Shown: positions 25,018 through 35,270 of the stretch, piece by piece | How positions within the stretch are numbered: the first letter of the stretch is position 1 | Layout of the letters: each line of letters starts with the position of its first letter | Assembly (NCBI GenBank): GCA_039028975.1 | Contig: JBCCHB010000021.1 | Location: forward strand, 67,211 to 131,210 | Origin: JAHBNG01 sp039028975 | Lineage (GTDB): Bacteria > Chloroflexota > Anaerolineae > Caldilineales > Caldilineaceae | Direction: 5' to 3' | DNA length: 64,000 nucleotides | Translations under genes and position numbers: made by a program | The notes under the pieces: model-generated | The model's input: only the letters and a program-made list of their open reading frames with translations | What the model was told of the DNA's origin: nothing | Database searches by the model: none

Positions 25018-28000
25018 TCACCCCTTCTTTTCCAACGCGTCAATTCTGGCCTGAGCTAGGCTCAGATCACGTGTGCGCGTTCGTAATCTTTGGAGTAACA
25101 TGCCGATAATGCCTCGAGCTATCTCTATACGATCATCCATCAATTCATAAAAAGGCTCCTGCTCCAGTTGAAGCAATTGGGTGGGTTGGGTTGTGCGAAT
25201 GGTGGCCGTCCGTGCCTCATGGTCTAAAATGGCCATCTCTCCAAATACTTCACGCTCGCCCAATCGGGTAAAGACAGTCTCCTCGTCAGATGCTTCAACT
25301 TCTCCCTCAACAATGATATACATACTGTCACCCGGCTCATCCTTTTCAAAGATGATTGTCCCAGATGGTTCTTCTCGCTCTTTGATCAGCCGGGCAATTT
25401 CAACTAGCAACTCATCGGGGGTATTGCTAAAGATATCCACACTCTTTAATATCATCACTTTCTCAATGGTAAGCAGCATCTGTTTATCTCCATTTGGTAC
25501 CAGTTCCCTGGCCCCTTCCACACTGTTGGGATTGGATGATGGCAGCACGTTAAGTGATGTCTGTGCCCAAAAAGCAGTCTCTTGCACTAACTCATCCACA
25601 GTAGAAGCCGCTACAGTGGAAACAGCCTCGTTAAGCTTACGGGTTCCAGCATTTGAGGAACAGAGTATTGTTACGCCCACGTAAAGTGCTTGCGCTTTTA
25701 CCCAGGGCGGCACCCAGGCCGGAGGTTCGCTAATGATGGCGCATAGACGCTCGCACGGTTCAAGTGCTGGTTGCGGGTAATGGGTAGCCAAACGGCCCAA
25801 GGTCTGCTTTGGCGTCTGATTGTCTAGCAAAGGCAATAACTTTTGTTTTAGGGGATTGGGAACGAATAGATCAATGCTCTCTAAGGCATAGGCGTGTTGC
25901 TCATCTGTTACTGAGTGTGCAATGGCAGAAGCCAATCCAAGCGCTCTTTGAGCCTTGATAACCATTTGCGCATCATAAATAAAGGTCAATAATAGCAACA
26001 AACGACGCTTTTGATCCACAAGCATGGACCTAAGCATGGCGCCTAAAGTAGAATAAGCAGCTGTCTCCTCCAAGTTGACAATGGAGGCCAATGTCCAAGC
26101 GGCGTGTGCTATTTCGGCTTCGATCTGGTTGGTGACATGAAGGCGTTCGCTCTCGGTTGTCGCCTGATATTGACATTGGTGAAGCGCATTAAGTATTTGG
26201 CTACGCACGATCAAATCAGGAAGTTCGTTGTCAGGAAGATCGCTATGAAGATCACTGTAGGGCAATAGATGTGGGATGAGTTGGCTGCTGCGAAAGCGAC
26301 TACAGATACGAGCAAGTTGAAAGAGAACCGGATAATTCTGTCTGGCATTCTCTAAAGCGAAGGGAAGGTAGGCCAATGTCTTCGTATCACTAGCAACTAA
26401 TGCTGAATGGGCAACGGAGCGTGTTGATGAGTCAGTCAATGCTTGAATCATTGCGGGGAGTAGGCTGTTATGCTTAAGTTCTCCTGCAGCAATCAATGCA
26501 TTCCGACGCACGGACACATCATCATCTCGCAGCAGTTTGAGCAGGGAGCGATAGAGACCTGCCGTGCCGCTTTCGCCTATCACCTCTGCAGCGCGCCTTC
26601 GCTCATCGGCGGACGTGGCGTTGATCATCCCAGAAAGCTGTTCAGCCACGGCCACAATCCCCTCAATCTCACCGCTACGCAACAGGCCAACCATAATGCT
26701 TTGGCGTTGGGCTGGATCAGGTGAATCCAAATAGCCAGTGAGCTCGTCCATGCTCTCGGGGGTAGAGAGGGCAGCCAAGGTACGCAAGGCCCTTTGGCGT
26801 ACGGCTGGGGACGCATCATTCTGGAATCGCTCTTGAATCGCAGCGTTCATATCCGTCTGTTCGCTACGTTCCATTCGGGCCAGCGTATCTAGGCGCACAG
26901 TATCGCTTGGGTGAGCTAGTAGATCAGGCAGTGCTCGGGCATAGACGTCTTGATCGACCTCTTCCAGTACATTGAGGGCATAAATGACAGCACCCGGATG
27001 GGAATCATCCAGGGCTTCGCGGATGATTCCTAGGCTGGCCCTATCCAGTTGGAATTCGGCATTGCCTTGCACAATCCGTTGGTTTAGTGCTTGTTGTACC
27101 TGCTTGGGGTAGGCCCGCCCCAACAAGATGGTGGCCACAGCCCATCCCCCAAGAATAGGCAATAGGATATAAGCGAGTTGCAACATATCCAGCTGCAATA
27201 TATTTGTAAAGAGTAGTAGAAGAGCGCCCGCAATGCCAATAGAGGCAGGCGTAATGATGCCATCCACCACCGTTTGCGTTGCCGTTCGCTGCTCTGCGGG
27301 CAGTGGCTGATAGAGCAAGTTGGCAGCCGTATTATCCGAAGCATCCAAGACCTGTCTGGCCAGATTGGTCAGGACCACTACAACAAATAGCAATAGTATC
27401 CACGTTGACAACAATGTACTTGTCAGAATAAAAAAGAGAGTCCCAATAATTAGCGTAAAAGGTGTAATAAGGATCACGGTACGAACACCGTAACGGGTGA
27501 GGAGACGGCTGGACAAAAAGAGCTGGATCAGTACGGTGAGACCGGCTGCGATACCACTAAATAGTCCCAAAAAGCTGGCAAGCTGCTCTTCATCAGGAAT
27601 CTGTTCGCTAACTGTAATGTAGAAGATATTGTCGATAAAGTAGGCACCCAGCCCCACGAGGGTGTACATTACGAAGATCAAGATAATGTAGGGATTTGCC
27701 AAGAATCTAGGCTTAGCGCGTTCAATCGCATCAGAGTAACCAGCCGATGATTCACCAGTGGTCGTAGAGCTAGACGGTTCGGCACTTTTTCGAGTTATGA
27801 AGAAGAGGATGAGCAGGGCAATGCTGCTTGTTGCAACGGCAATCCATAATAGGTTACGCACACCTAATTGAGGAACAACGATGGGAATCATTAATCCCAT
27901 GAAAATGCCGCCAAAATGTTGCCCCGAACTAAGCAGCCCAAAGAGGCGTTTGGCCTGTTGCAGGTTAAAGAGGCGCCCTAGGAGATTCCAAAAACCCGTA

Positions 28001-28383
28001 TCCATAAGCGTATCCAACAAGCCATACCAGATGGGTAGGCTAAAGATCAACCAACGACTGTTGGATACACCAAGCCCCAAACGCAGTACCACTAGCGCAA
28101 GGATAATAAAGGCCAGGTTCCCAATTAGCTGCTGTCGGAAAGTTAGACGTTCACCCACTTTCAAGTAGACCAACGTTGCAAGTGGCACAAAGACACTTAC
28201 ACCGATGTAGACATAGGGTATCTGCTGCGCAACAAATTCATTTAAAAAGAGCGTATAGGCGCTAGTCAGAAAGAGGATATTGGCCATGTACGCAAAAATC
28301 GCGTACAGCAAGACCAACGCGACCAGCTTGCCTTCGCCATCATGGATATTGAAAATGGAGGATAACTTGGTTGATGGGTTCAT
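25018..28383 (-). CDS. MFS/NTT-like membrane protein fused to HEAT repeats and a cyclic-nucleotide-binding domain
   Basis: 1121 residues in three parts. About twelve membrane helices (1-420) resemble MFS or ATP/ADP-translocase-like carriers (for example WYGLLDTLMDTGFWNLLGRLF). A long alpha-helical region (about 440-930) has HEAT-type repeats such as AVRQRALRTLAAL and VSVRRNALIAAGEL. The C-terminus (about 975-1100) is a CNMP-binding domain with EPGDSMYIIVEGEVEA and FGEMAILDHEARTATIRT. This last segment keeps the phosphate-binding cassette pattern of cAMP/cGMP receptors, with the Arg. Transport or a scaffolding role would be gated by a cyclic nucleotide. It follows the MscS gene by eight bases. 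Confidence 0.85.
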   Translation of the reverse strand: MNPSTKLSSIFNIHDGEGKLVALVLLYAIFAYMANILFLTSAYTLFLNEFVAQQIPYVYIGVSVFVPLATLVYLKVGERLTFRQQLIGNLAFIILALVVLRLGLGVSNSRWLIFSLPIWYGLLDTLMDTGFWNLLGRLFNLQQAKRLFGLLSSGQHFGGIFMGLMIPIVVPQLGVRNLLWIAVATSSIALLILFFITRKSAEPSSSTTTGESSAGYSDAIERAKPRFLANPYIILIFVMYTLVGLGAYFIDNIFYITVSEQIPDEEQLASFLGLFSGIAAGLTVLIQLFLSSRLLTRYGVRTVILITPFTLIIGTLFFILTSTLLSTWILLLFVVVVLTNLARQVLDASDNTAANLLYQPLPAEQRTATQTVVDGIITPASIGIAGALLLLFTNILQLDMLQLAYILLPILGGWAVATILLGRAYPKQVQQALNQRIVQGNAEFQLDRASLGIIREALDDSHPGAVIYALNVLEEVDQDVYARALPDLLAHPSDTVRLDTLARMERSEQTDMNAAIQERFQNDASPAVRQRALRTLAALSTPESMDELTGYLDSPDPAQRQSIMVGLLRSGEIEGIVAVAEQLSGMINATSADERRRAAEVIGESGTAGLYRSLLKLLRDDDVSVRRNALIAAGELKHNSLLPAMIQALTDSSTRSVAHSALVASDTKTLAYLPFALENARQNYPVLFQLARICSRFRSSQLIPHLLPYSDLHSDLPDNELPDLIVRSQILNALHQCQYQATTESERLHVTNQIEAEIAHAAWTLASIVNLEETAAYSTLGAMLRSMLVDQKRRLLLLLTFIYDAQMVIKAQRALGLASAIAHSVTDEQHAYALESIDLFVPNPLKQKLLPLLDNQTPKQTLGRLATHYPQPALEPCERLCAIISEPPAWVPPWVKAQALYVGVTILCSSNAGTRKLNEAVSTVAASTVDELVQETAFWAQTSLNVLPSSNPNSVEGARELVPNGDKQMLLTIEKVMILKSVDIFSNTPDELLVEIARLIKEREEPSGTIIFEKDEPGDSMYIIVEGEVEASDEETVFTRLGEREVFGEMAILDHEARTATIRTTQPTQLLQLEQEPFYELMDDRIEIARGIIGMLLQRLRTRTRDLSLAQARIDALEKKG

Positions 28384-28391
28384 AGATTGAA

Positions 28392-29957
28392 CTACTTCAT
28401 TGTCGTACCATTAACATTATTGCTATTGGCAGTGGAATCAGAAATAGGGGCATCCTGAACCGTTGACCCGTTAACGGATACCAAGTTGTTTTCCGCGTGA
28501 TCCATTTTGGTGCGTTGTGCCGTGTCGACAGTGCGGCGGATCTCTTTACGTCGTTCAGTAATAAACTGATTAATGGTGAAGGCGAGGCCAGGGCTAGTTG
28601 CAATCACTTTGGTAACCGTATCATTTTTAAGAACAATTACCTTGGAATCATAAACCGCCGTTACAGAAACAGGACTAGGGACATCGCGCAACACAGTCAT
28701 CTCACCAAAGAGATCACCATAGGCTAGACGTGCGACCTCGTGGGAGTCACCCATCTTATCAGTGGCCTCTAGCTTGGCCAAGCCACCCATGATAATGTAG
28801 AAGTATTCATCCATTTCACCGTGACGGATGATTGGCTCGCCTTTGCCATACTCGTGAACAAGGGCTTCCTCTGCCAACCACTTGATCTTTGTCGCAGCCA
28901 AGGTGCTAAATAGCGGATTGGTACTCAAAACATCAATTAGCTCATTGCGATCAATGTCTACATCTATCCCCTCCTCTAAATGGACTGATTGAACAGGGAG
29001 TGGGATGGTAAGCCCATTGCGCTTGGCCATATAGTAAACACGAGAATTGATATCTGTAATCACAGAATTCCAATAATCGATATGGGTATAGATACGGATA
29101 GTATAGTCAACGCCATAAAGACCATAACGTCTAAAGAGAATCTTTGGTCCAGGCGTTGCTCGAACATTCTCCACAGAAGCCACCGATTCTTTCAAAAGGT
29201 CCATTACTCGATTGGGTGGGTCGGTCATTGCAAAGCTGATGTCAATATCCACGCGCTGTATCGGCGTGGGCTGGGTAAGGTTTTTGATGGTTTGGGTACC
29301 TAATCGGCCATTGGGGATTACAAGCAGCTCATTACCAAAGGTCTCTAGGCGTACAGCACGCCAGTTCATGTCAACCACTGTGGCCATCTGATTGTCGACC
29401 TCTAGCACGTCTCCTACTTGGAAGGGTCTATCAGCGATCAATAGAAAACCAGAGACTAAGTTGCTTAAGGTATCCTGCAGAGCTAGTGCAATGACCAAAG
29501 ACCCCACACCCACAGCCGTAACAAGGTTACTCAGATCAATGCTCCAAATACCGGTGGTGACTTGGGTAACAATCAGAAGTACGGCAATGCCACGGGCCAA
29601 ACCAAAGAGCAGGGCAGGTACATTCGCAATGGATGAACCTGGCGTACTCTCGCCAAATTGGGCCGAATTACTAACCAAAGTCAGGATGGCATAGAGAATC
29701 ACCACCCACAGCAGCGTTTGGAGCATCCGTAGGGTAATGCCATCCTCAGAGAAACTTAATACCTCTCGTAACAAGAGCAGTACAGCAAGTGTTGGCACCA
29801 CTTGGTTACGAATGAGACTAACACCCTTTGCAAATGGATTCTCATTGCGAGATAGCCATGAGCTAAGTTCACCCAACAGAATGACCAAAAGTGGGAATCC
29901 AATTATGATGCCCAATGCCCAACGGAATATGGGATCACTCCAGAGCTGCTCAAACAT
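28392..29957 (-). CDS. MscS-type channel with C-terminal cyclic-nucleotide-binding domain
   Basis: 521 residues. Four or so N-terminal helices lead into the MscS pore helix and beta-domain (VGVGSLVIALALQDTLSNLVSGFLLIADRPFQVGD, about 150-185, in the usual order), then the alpha/beta vestibule region and a CNMP-binding domain (about 345-465) with IIRHGEMDEYFYIIMGG and FGEMTVLRDVPSPVSVTA. Such bCNG-type channels open with cyclic nucleotides rather than tension. In the phosphate-binding cassette the common Arg is replaced by Ser-Pro (DVPSPVS), so ligand binding may differ. AGGAG precedes the ATG, and the start overlaps the cyclase gene by eight bases. Confidence 0.9.
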   Translation of the reverse strand: MFEQLWSDPIFRWALGIIIGFPLLVILLGELSSWLSRNENPFAKGVSLIRNQVVPTLAVLLLLREVLSFSEDGITLRMLQTLLWVVILYAILTLVSNSAQFGESTPGSSIANVPALLFGLARGIAVLLIVTQVTTGIWSIDLSNLVTAVGVGSLVIALALQDTLSNLVSGFLLIADRPFQVGDVLEVDNQMATVVDMNWRAVRLETFGNELLVIPNGRLGTQTIKNLTQPTPIQRVDIDISFAMTDPPNRVMDLLKESVASVENVRATPGPKILFRRYGLYGVDYTIRIYTHIDYWNSVITDINSRVYYMAKRNGLTIPLPVQSVHLEEGIDVDIDRNELIDVLSTNPLFSTLAATKIKWLAEEALVHEYGKGEPIIRHGEMDEYFYIIMGGLAKLEATDKMGDSHEVARLAYGDLFGEMTVLRDVPSPVSVTAVYDSKVIVLKNDTVTKVIATSPGLAFTINQFITERRKEIRRTVDTAQRTKMDHAENNLVSVNGSTVQDAPISDSTANSNNVNGTTMK

Positions 29958-32223
29958 TTTGAACTATCTCCTGGTCCTCTGGATTTTGGGCTAAGTCACT
30001 AGAGCGGATCGATTGGCGAGCATCTGTGCCGGCATCCTCTTCATCCTCCTCGTCAATCAACAATGACTCATCGACCGACGAACCGGTAAGTCGCCACACG
30101 TTGTGTATCTCATTCCCTATCCCACTGTCTGTCTGTCCCTCAGGGCTTGAATCAGCTTGACCATAGCTCTGCAGAGGTCCTTCAAAATCAAAGTGTTCTG
30201 AGAGTTGGTCATAGACAGCTTGTGTAACCAAAACTTCATTATCTTTGGCATGTATGCTCAGCTGGTTTGCCACGTCAGCCGTCACCCCCCACACATCATA
30301 AGAGACCTGGCGTTTGCCCAAAATACCAAAGTGGATGGAGCCGGTGTCGATACCGGCCTTTAAGGTAAGCCGTACTTGGTGATCGTTATTGAATTGCGCC
30401 ATCAGTTCTTGGACTTTGTGAGTAAACCCAGCCAATCGAATGGCATGGTCAAGTCGAGCACGGTGCAAACCACTAACGGCTACGTAACTATTCCCGCCAA
30501 AGCGTATCTTCTCCACGCCTAGGCGGTTCCCTGCATCATCAATGGCATCAAGCAATTCATCGAAGAACTCAGAAGTTTGATCAACGTCACCATGAGAAAG
30601 GAATTCGGACAGCCCTTCAAAATGAGCAACCAACACACTTGTTTGGGCAACACTATCCACAAAACTTTCGTCACCAGCTCGTAGGCGCCTGCTTACCTGA
30701 CGGGGCAGCAATGTACCCAACACGTTGGTCAGTATGCGGTTTTCTTCCTTAATCTCCTCAGCCTGAGCACGAATATTATGGACAACATCGTTTAAGGCTT
30801 CACCTAGCTTGCCAAATTCATCCTTTCGGTTTCTGAATTCAATGTGCTCCTGTTCACCCATGGCCACATTCTGTGCATCGACCATGAGGCGACTGATTGG
30901 TACGAGCAAAAGTCGACCGATAAGAATGGCAAAGAGTGTGATCAGAACAATGAGTATGGTTGCTGCCATAGCGAAATCTCGCTCTAAGCCAGCAATGGGG
31001 GCAAAGGCTTCGGATACATCCATTTCGGCCAAAAGGGCCCACTCCAAACCTTGGATATTTACTGGCTGAAAGGCACTAATCACAGGTCGATTGCGGTAGT
31101 CAGTAGTTGTGCGTATACCCTCTAGCCCAGCAAGGGCATCAACTACTGTATCGCTATTCACTTGCTCTAAGAGGATAGAGGAGCTAGAAGTGCGGATAGC
31201 ATTGACATTCTCGCGCGTTACACCATTGCGACTAAGCGATTGGAGGTAGGCGTCAGGGTCTTCTAACAGGAATCGAGAGTCCGACCGCATGAGTAGGTCT
31301 GCTCCCACCAAGTATGTTTCCCCAGTTTGGCCAAACCCCATCTGTTCCCAGCTTTGGTTGCTGGTCATGATATTGTTGATACGATCGACGGGAAGCCCAA
31401 AGGCAAGAATGCCAATGAGGTGTGTACCATTAAAGAGAGGGATAGCAAAAAAGGCTCTCGGCTCAGCATAGTCAGGGCGAAAAGGCATAAAATCTGCGGT
31501 ACGTAATAACCCACGATCGGGGCTTGCTTGGATGGTGCGGATTAGCCCAGCCAAGCTGCTGCTTCGATAGGGCCCATCAAGCAGACTTGTCCCGAGGGCA
31601 ACATCTTTATGAACACTGTAAACAATTTGGCCGCTTAAGTTAATCAGGTAGAGATTATCATAGCCAAAACGGTTAACCAGGTCACGCATGCCCGGGTGAT
31701 AGCGAACGTGCCAGCGAGTATACTCACTGCCGTCGCCGGCATCATCCAATTGGTGATGGGAGACTGTATCGTTGGGGTTATTTATAATGTAGTAATATTG
31801 AAGATAGACAGCAGCTTGGCTACGAAGGCGATAGAGATTGAAATCAGCCACACCCTCCAAACGCTCATAGAGCTTAGGCATAAAGTCTGTTGAATAGTAC
31901 TGCTCTATTTCGCGCTCCCAAGAGGTCGGTATATGAATCTGTTGAAGCTCTTTAAAAGAAGTATTGAAGCGCACCATTGCCGTAATAAATGTATCATCTG
32001 CGGCAAAGAGCTGGATCTGATTGTCTATCTCTTTAAAAAAATTTTCGATCTGTTCAGCTTTTCCTGTCCGAACGCTAACTAGTTGGTCGTAGACAGCATC
32101 TTGTAGGGCCATTTGTGCACGAATCCAGCCTAAATACCCGACGATTATAACGGATGCTAGACAAGTCAAAAGCAGTATGATTGTCAATCTTGATTTGATA
32201 CTCAGGTTGTTGAGTCCAAACAT
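29950..32223 (-). CDS. dCache-HAMP receptor with degenerate class III nucleotidyl cyclase domain
   Basis: 757 residues from the ATG at 32223 (GGGGAAAG upstream; an earlier ATG at 32265 lacks a ribosome site). TM1 (about 13-33), a large extracellular dCache sensor (about 35-410), TM2 (about 417-440), HAMP and a helical linker, then a cyclase domain (about 525-680). In active enzymes the metal-binding residues are Asp in FADI and Asp in GDAY. Here these are His534 (LVAHFEGLSEF) and Asn578 (FGGNSYVAVSG). The later WGD, Asn and Arg positions are Val647, Asp650 and Gln654. It is therefore likely inactive or uses other chemistry. A short acidic C-terminal tail follows. It heads the operon with two cyclic-nucleotide-binding proteins. 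Confidence 0.87.
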   Translation of the reverse strand: MFGLNNLSIKSRLTIILLLTCLASVIIVGYLGWIRAQMALQDAVYDQLVSVRTGKAEQIENFFKEIDNQIQLFAADDTFITAMVRFNTSFKELQQIHIPTSWEREIEQYYSTDFMPKLYERLEGVADFNLYRLRSQAAVYLQYYYIINNPNDTVSHHQLDDAGDGSEYTRWHVRYHPGMRDLVNRFGYDNLYLINLSGQIVYSVHKDVALGTSLLDGPYRSSSLAGLIRTIQASPDRGLLRTADFMPFRPDYAEPRAFFAIPLFNGTHLIGILAFGLPVDRINNIMTSNQSWEQMGFGQTGETYLVGADLLMRSDSRFLLEDPDAYLQSLSRNGVTRENVNAIRTSSSSILLEQVNSDTVVDALAGLEGIRTTTDYRNRPVISAFQPVNIQGLEWALLAEMDVSEAFAPIAGLERDFAMAATILIVLITLFAILIGRLLLVPISRLMVDAQNVAMGEQEHIEFRNRKDEFGKLGEALNDVVHNIRAQAEEIKEENRILTNVLGTLLPRQVSRRLRAGDESFVDSVAQTSVLVAHFEGLSEFLSHGDVDQTSEFFDELLDAIDDAGNRLGVEKIRFGGNSYVAVSGLHRARLDHAIRLAGFTHKVQELMAQFNNDHQVRLTLKAGIDTGSIHFGILGKRQVSYDVWGVTADVANQLSIHAKDNEVLVTQAVYDQLSEHFDFEGPLQSYGQADSSPEGQTDSGIGNEIHNVWRLTGSSVDESLLIDEEDEEDAGTDARQSIRSSDLAQNPEDQEIVQNV

Positions 32224-32975
32224 AACTGCTTTCCCCTTTTTATTGAAATGTATTACACGATTCATAACTGACTACAGCAACATTTCACATCAGACCCCAG
32301 CCTCTTCTCTGGTTTTCGTTCTTAAGTCAAAGCGAGAAACATTGGTCACTGTTTAAATGCAATTGTAATTGCTTTCTCCTTATCTAAAATTGGCGCGGAA
32401 AGATTGTCATAAAAAGCTATTGGCTAATCATTTATCAGCCGGAATTTAACCGTATTTCTTGTCGAATCTTATACTTTCCTATAGATAAAACTGCATCAGT
32501 AGCCCCGCAGCTTTAATGGGGATTCTTCAGCTCTTCAGGCGCATTCTATCTGCCAGATGTATACGAAGGGATTCAGGATCAAATAATCCGAAACTTCGAC
32601 GCTTTCATCTCGGGTACGCAAAAGAGCTTTCATTTGGTTTTATAAAGTTCTCGATCCTAAGCGGAGCCAAAGAAATGGCGTTGCGGACCACTGAGCATGA
32701 TCCATAGCAAGGTGTAACGGTGTTACCCAGTAGGATATGCCATATCATCTTCATCGATTGTCAAACGAATTATAGAATTCTAACATCCGGTCTCAGAAAA
32801 CAACAATATTCCAAAGCTGATCTGATTGCTCGCATGCCAGCCCTTGCCTGCTACACTTTTTTATTATTGTTTTTTTTAATTTAACCCTCTCGTGGTACAA
32901 TTTAGTTCATCGTCATCTTAAAAAGTATGTTCAGTATGCCGCTCTACTTCTAAAGTAGCTAGGGGAGAGTCTGAG
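32224..32975. other. Divergent intergenic region upstream of the SARP regulator
   Basis: About 750 bp between the minus-strand signalling operon and the plus-strand biosynthetic cluster. It is AT-rich, especially near 32860-32890. A TGGTACAAT segment about 80 bp before the regulator start could be a -10 region. A 63-codon frame at 32516 has no credible start signals. No repeats of the types seen elsewhere were found. Confidence 0.5.
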
Positions 32976-35129
32976 ATGTTTAAGCTCACTCTATTCGGAA
33001 CACCTCAAATTGACAGTAAGGAATTCTCCTTAACCGGTACCATCACTGGGCGTATGTTGGCACTCTTTAGCTATCTAGCCTTAACTGATGCACCTCATGA
33101 ACGCACCCTATTAGCTGATTTGCTCTGGAGTGATATCCCCGAGCGACAGGCAAAGACAAACCTACGCTATGTTTTGTATGACTTACGCAAAATAATTGGA
33201 GAGTGCCTAGTCACTTCGCGACAGGTCGTTTCTCTTAAGCCAAATTCGATCAGTTGGGTCGATGCAAATGTATTTGCTCTTTTTTTTGCTACTGAAGCTT
33301 CAACGGCCGAACCACAAGTAGTGCAAGAGGTTCTAAAGCTTTATAGAGGAGAATTGCTTGCAGGTTTTCACATTCAGAATGCGCCCAGCTTTGATATTTG
33401 GTTAGAAACTCAACGACGTTCCTTCCACAATCAAGCTGTCCAAGCGCTACATAATCTCTGCCAAAAGGTTTTAGAGAGTGGGGATTATGCTCTCGGTCTG
33501 ACGGCCGCCCGTCAGCTTCTCCACCTAGAACCAGGTTGTGAAAAAGCGCATCGATATATTATGCGATTTCTCGCTTACACAGGCAGGCGCACGGCAGCTA
33601 TTGCCCAGTACGCCCTATGCCAAGAGGATCTGCAAAACGAAATTGATGTCGAACCAGATATTGAGACTGTAGAACTCTTTACTCAAATTCAAAGTGGTCA
33701 GTTGACCATGCCATCCTCTCCCTCTGCCACTCTCCCTCCTCAGACGCCCCAATCTTCAAATCAAATTTGCCAGGTCAACTGGGAAGATATTCCAGCAAGG
33801 GATCATTTCATCGGTCGGTCGGAAGAGCTGGTTAAACTACAACATTGGATTAACCAAGAGCAATACCAGTTGATTGGTCTATTTGGTCTAGCAGGTCAGG
33901 GTAAAAGTACATTGACAGCAGAAATTGTTGCTCGCTTATCAATGTCGGCTGTGGATACACCGTTGCCGGACAGTGACAAGGATAGGCTGTTTGATCCTTC
34001 TCCGCACTTTGAACAGATCGTATGGTCTTCAGTAAGTAGTTTTTCTTCGTTGCTAGAGCTTTTGCAATCGTGGTGTCAACAATTGATGAACGGGCACTAC
34101 TTCACGGATGATGACACTCAAGCAAAAGTTAAAGTGGATACGATCCCAATGTCATTAGATGCATGTTGGCAAATATTGTTACCCCATTTGCGCAGCAGAC
34201 GGACCTTGCTTGTTTTGGATGACTTCGATAGAATCTTCGCTAATCGAAATGATGGTTACGATACGTCTAGTCAATTGCGAACGAAACAAGAGGGTGGTCA
34301 TCAACCTGTTGGCAGCTATCAGACAGCATGGAAAGAATGTGATGAGGTACTGCAAAGGCTAGCTAGGACACAACATCGAAGCTGTGTAATTTTACAGAGC
34401 CAAATCGTGCCAGCCTCTTGGCGAAATATTTCTCAGCAATACTCATCAGTACGTCATTTTATTTTATCCGGCTTCCAGAAGGCTGAATCGATCTCGTATA
34501 TCCAATCTATTAGTAGAGAGAGTCGATCTGCTCTTCTCGATGCAATTGCAATAGCAACTACAGGAAATCCACAGCTATTAACTACTTTGATTGAATTTGC
34601 CAGAGACTTTGACGATCAGCTCTTTATTGAGACGATTTCTAATGAATCCTTGAACGAATTGATATATGAGCTGTTAGCTCCAATATTTCAATTATTGACG
34701 GAACTAGAGAAAGACATTCTGCTTAGATTACATTCAATGTCCAACGGTACCTCTACCAGTATCTCCACCAACGTCATCTCTCAGTATGAGACAACAACAA
34801 ATGCGGCGGGTACAACGCATACGCTCCAGGGTTTTTGGAAAATGTTTGATGGAGGAATCTCTTATCTGGCTTATTTGCAAGCAGTTGATTCTTTACGACG
34901 TCACCATTTCTTAGAGCTTTACGGTCCCGACAAGACCTTTAGAACCCCAAAATTGGTTAAACAGTTTCTTGAGCATTTCTTACTTATGTCCATATCTCAA
35001 GAGATTTTCCTACTTGTACGCAGTCACCGCCAATCCTATGTAAAGGTTCTAGATCATGAAAATGAAGAGTATAGAACCTCTATGCCATTTGGTATCCACA
35101 AATCAAAGTTGAAACTCGCCTACGAATAA
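32976..35129 (+). CDS. SARP-type (BTAD) transcriptional regulator with NB-ARC ATPase domain
   Basis: 717 residues. The N-terminus (1-95) is an OmpR-like winged helix (MFKLTLFGTPQ, then a recognition region ending LRKIIGE). Residues ~97-240 form the bacterial transcriptional activation domain (YRGELLAGFHI, GDYALGLTAARQLLHLEPGCEKAHRYIM). A Ser/Pro/Gln linker is followed by an NB-ARC/STAND ATPase with P-loop GLAGQGKST (304-312) and a Walker-B-like RRTLLVLDDFDR. The chain stops soon after the ATPase, without the usual TPR sensor. GGGGAG lies before the ATG. SARPs activate secondary-metabolite genes through short direct repeats, and such repeats stand before the export and NRPS genes here, so this is the likely pathway activator. 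Confidence 0.88.
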   Translation: MFKLTLFGTPQIDSKEFSLTGTITGRMLALFSYLALTDAPHERTLLADLLWSDIPERQAKTNLRYVLYDLRKIIGECLVTSRQVVSLKPNSISWVDANVFALFFATEASTAEPQVVQEVLKLYRGELLAGFHIQNAPSFDIWLETQRRSFHNQAVQALHNLCQKVLESGDYALGLTAARQLLHLEPGCEKAHRYIMRFLAYTGRRTAAIAQYALCQEDLQNEIDVEPDIETVELFTQIQSGQLTMPSSPSATLPPQTPQSSNQICQVNWEDIPARDHFIGRSEELVKLQHWINQEQYQLIGLFGLAGQGKSTLTAEIVARLSMSAVDTPLPDSDKDRLFDPSPHFEQIVWSSVSSFSSLLELLQSWCQQLMNGHYFTDDDTQAKVKVDTIPMSLDACWQILLPHLRSRRTLLVLDDFDRIFANRNDGYDTSSQLRTKQEGGHQPVGSYQTAWKECDEVLQRLARTQHRSCVILQSQIVPASWRNISQQYSSVRHFILSGFQKAESISYIQSISRESRSALLDAIAIATTGNPQLLTTLIEFARDFDDQLFIETISNESLNELIYELLAPIFQLLTELEKDILLRLHSMSNGTSTSISTNVISQYETTTNAAGTTHTLQGFWKMFDGGISYLAYLQAVDSLRRHHFLELYGPDKTFRTPKLVKQFLEHFLLMSISQEIFLLVRSHRQSYVKVLDHENEEYRTSMPFGIHKSKLKLAYE

Positions 35130-35270
35130 CCTGTTGTTGCGACTTGATTTAGGATAATCCAGAAAAATTCATCATCTACAAATCGATAAATCGTAGGTAG
35201 GAGCCTATCTCTTTGAAGCTGTGTTCCTTTTTGCAGTTCATTAGAATCCGTCTGAAAAGGGTGCGAGCGT

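Noticed and set aside
32516..32707. 63-codon frame upstream of the SARP gene
   Set aside because: No start signal and no protein-like composition.
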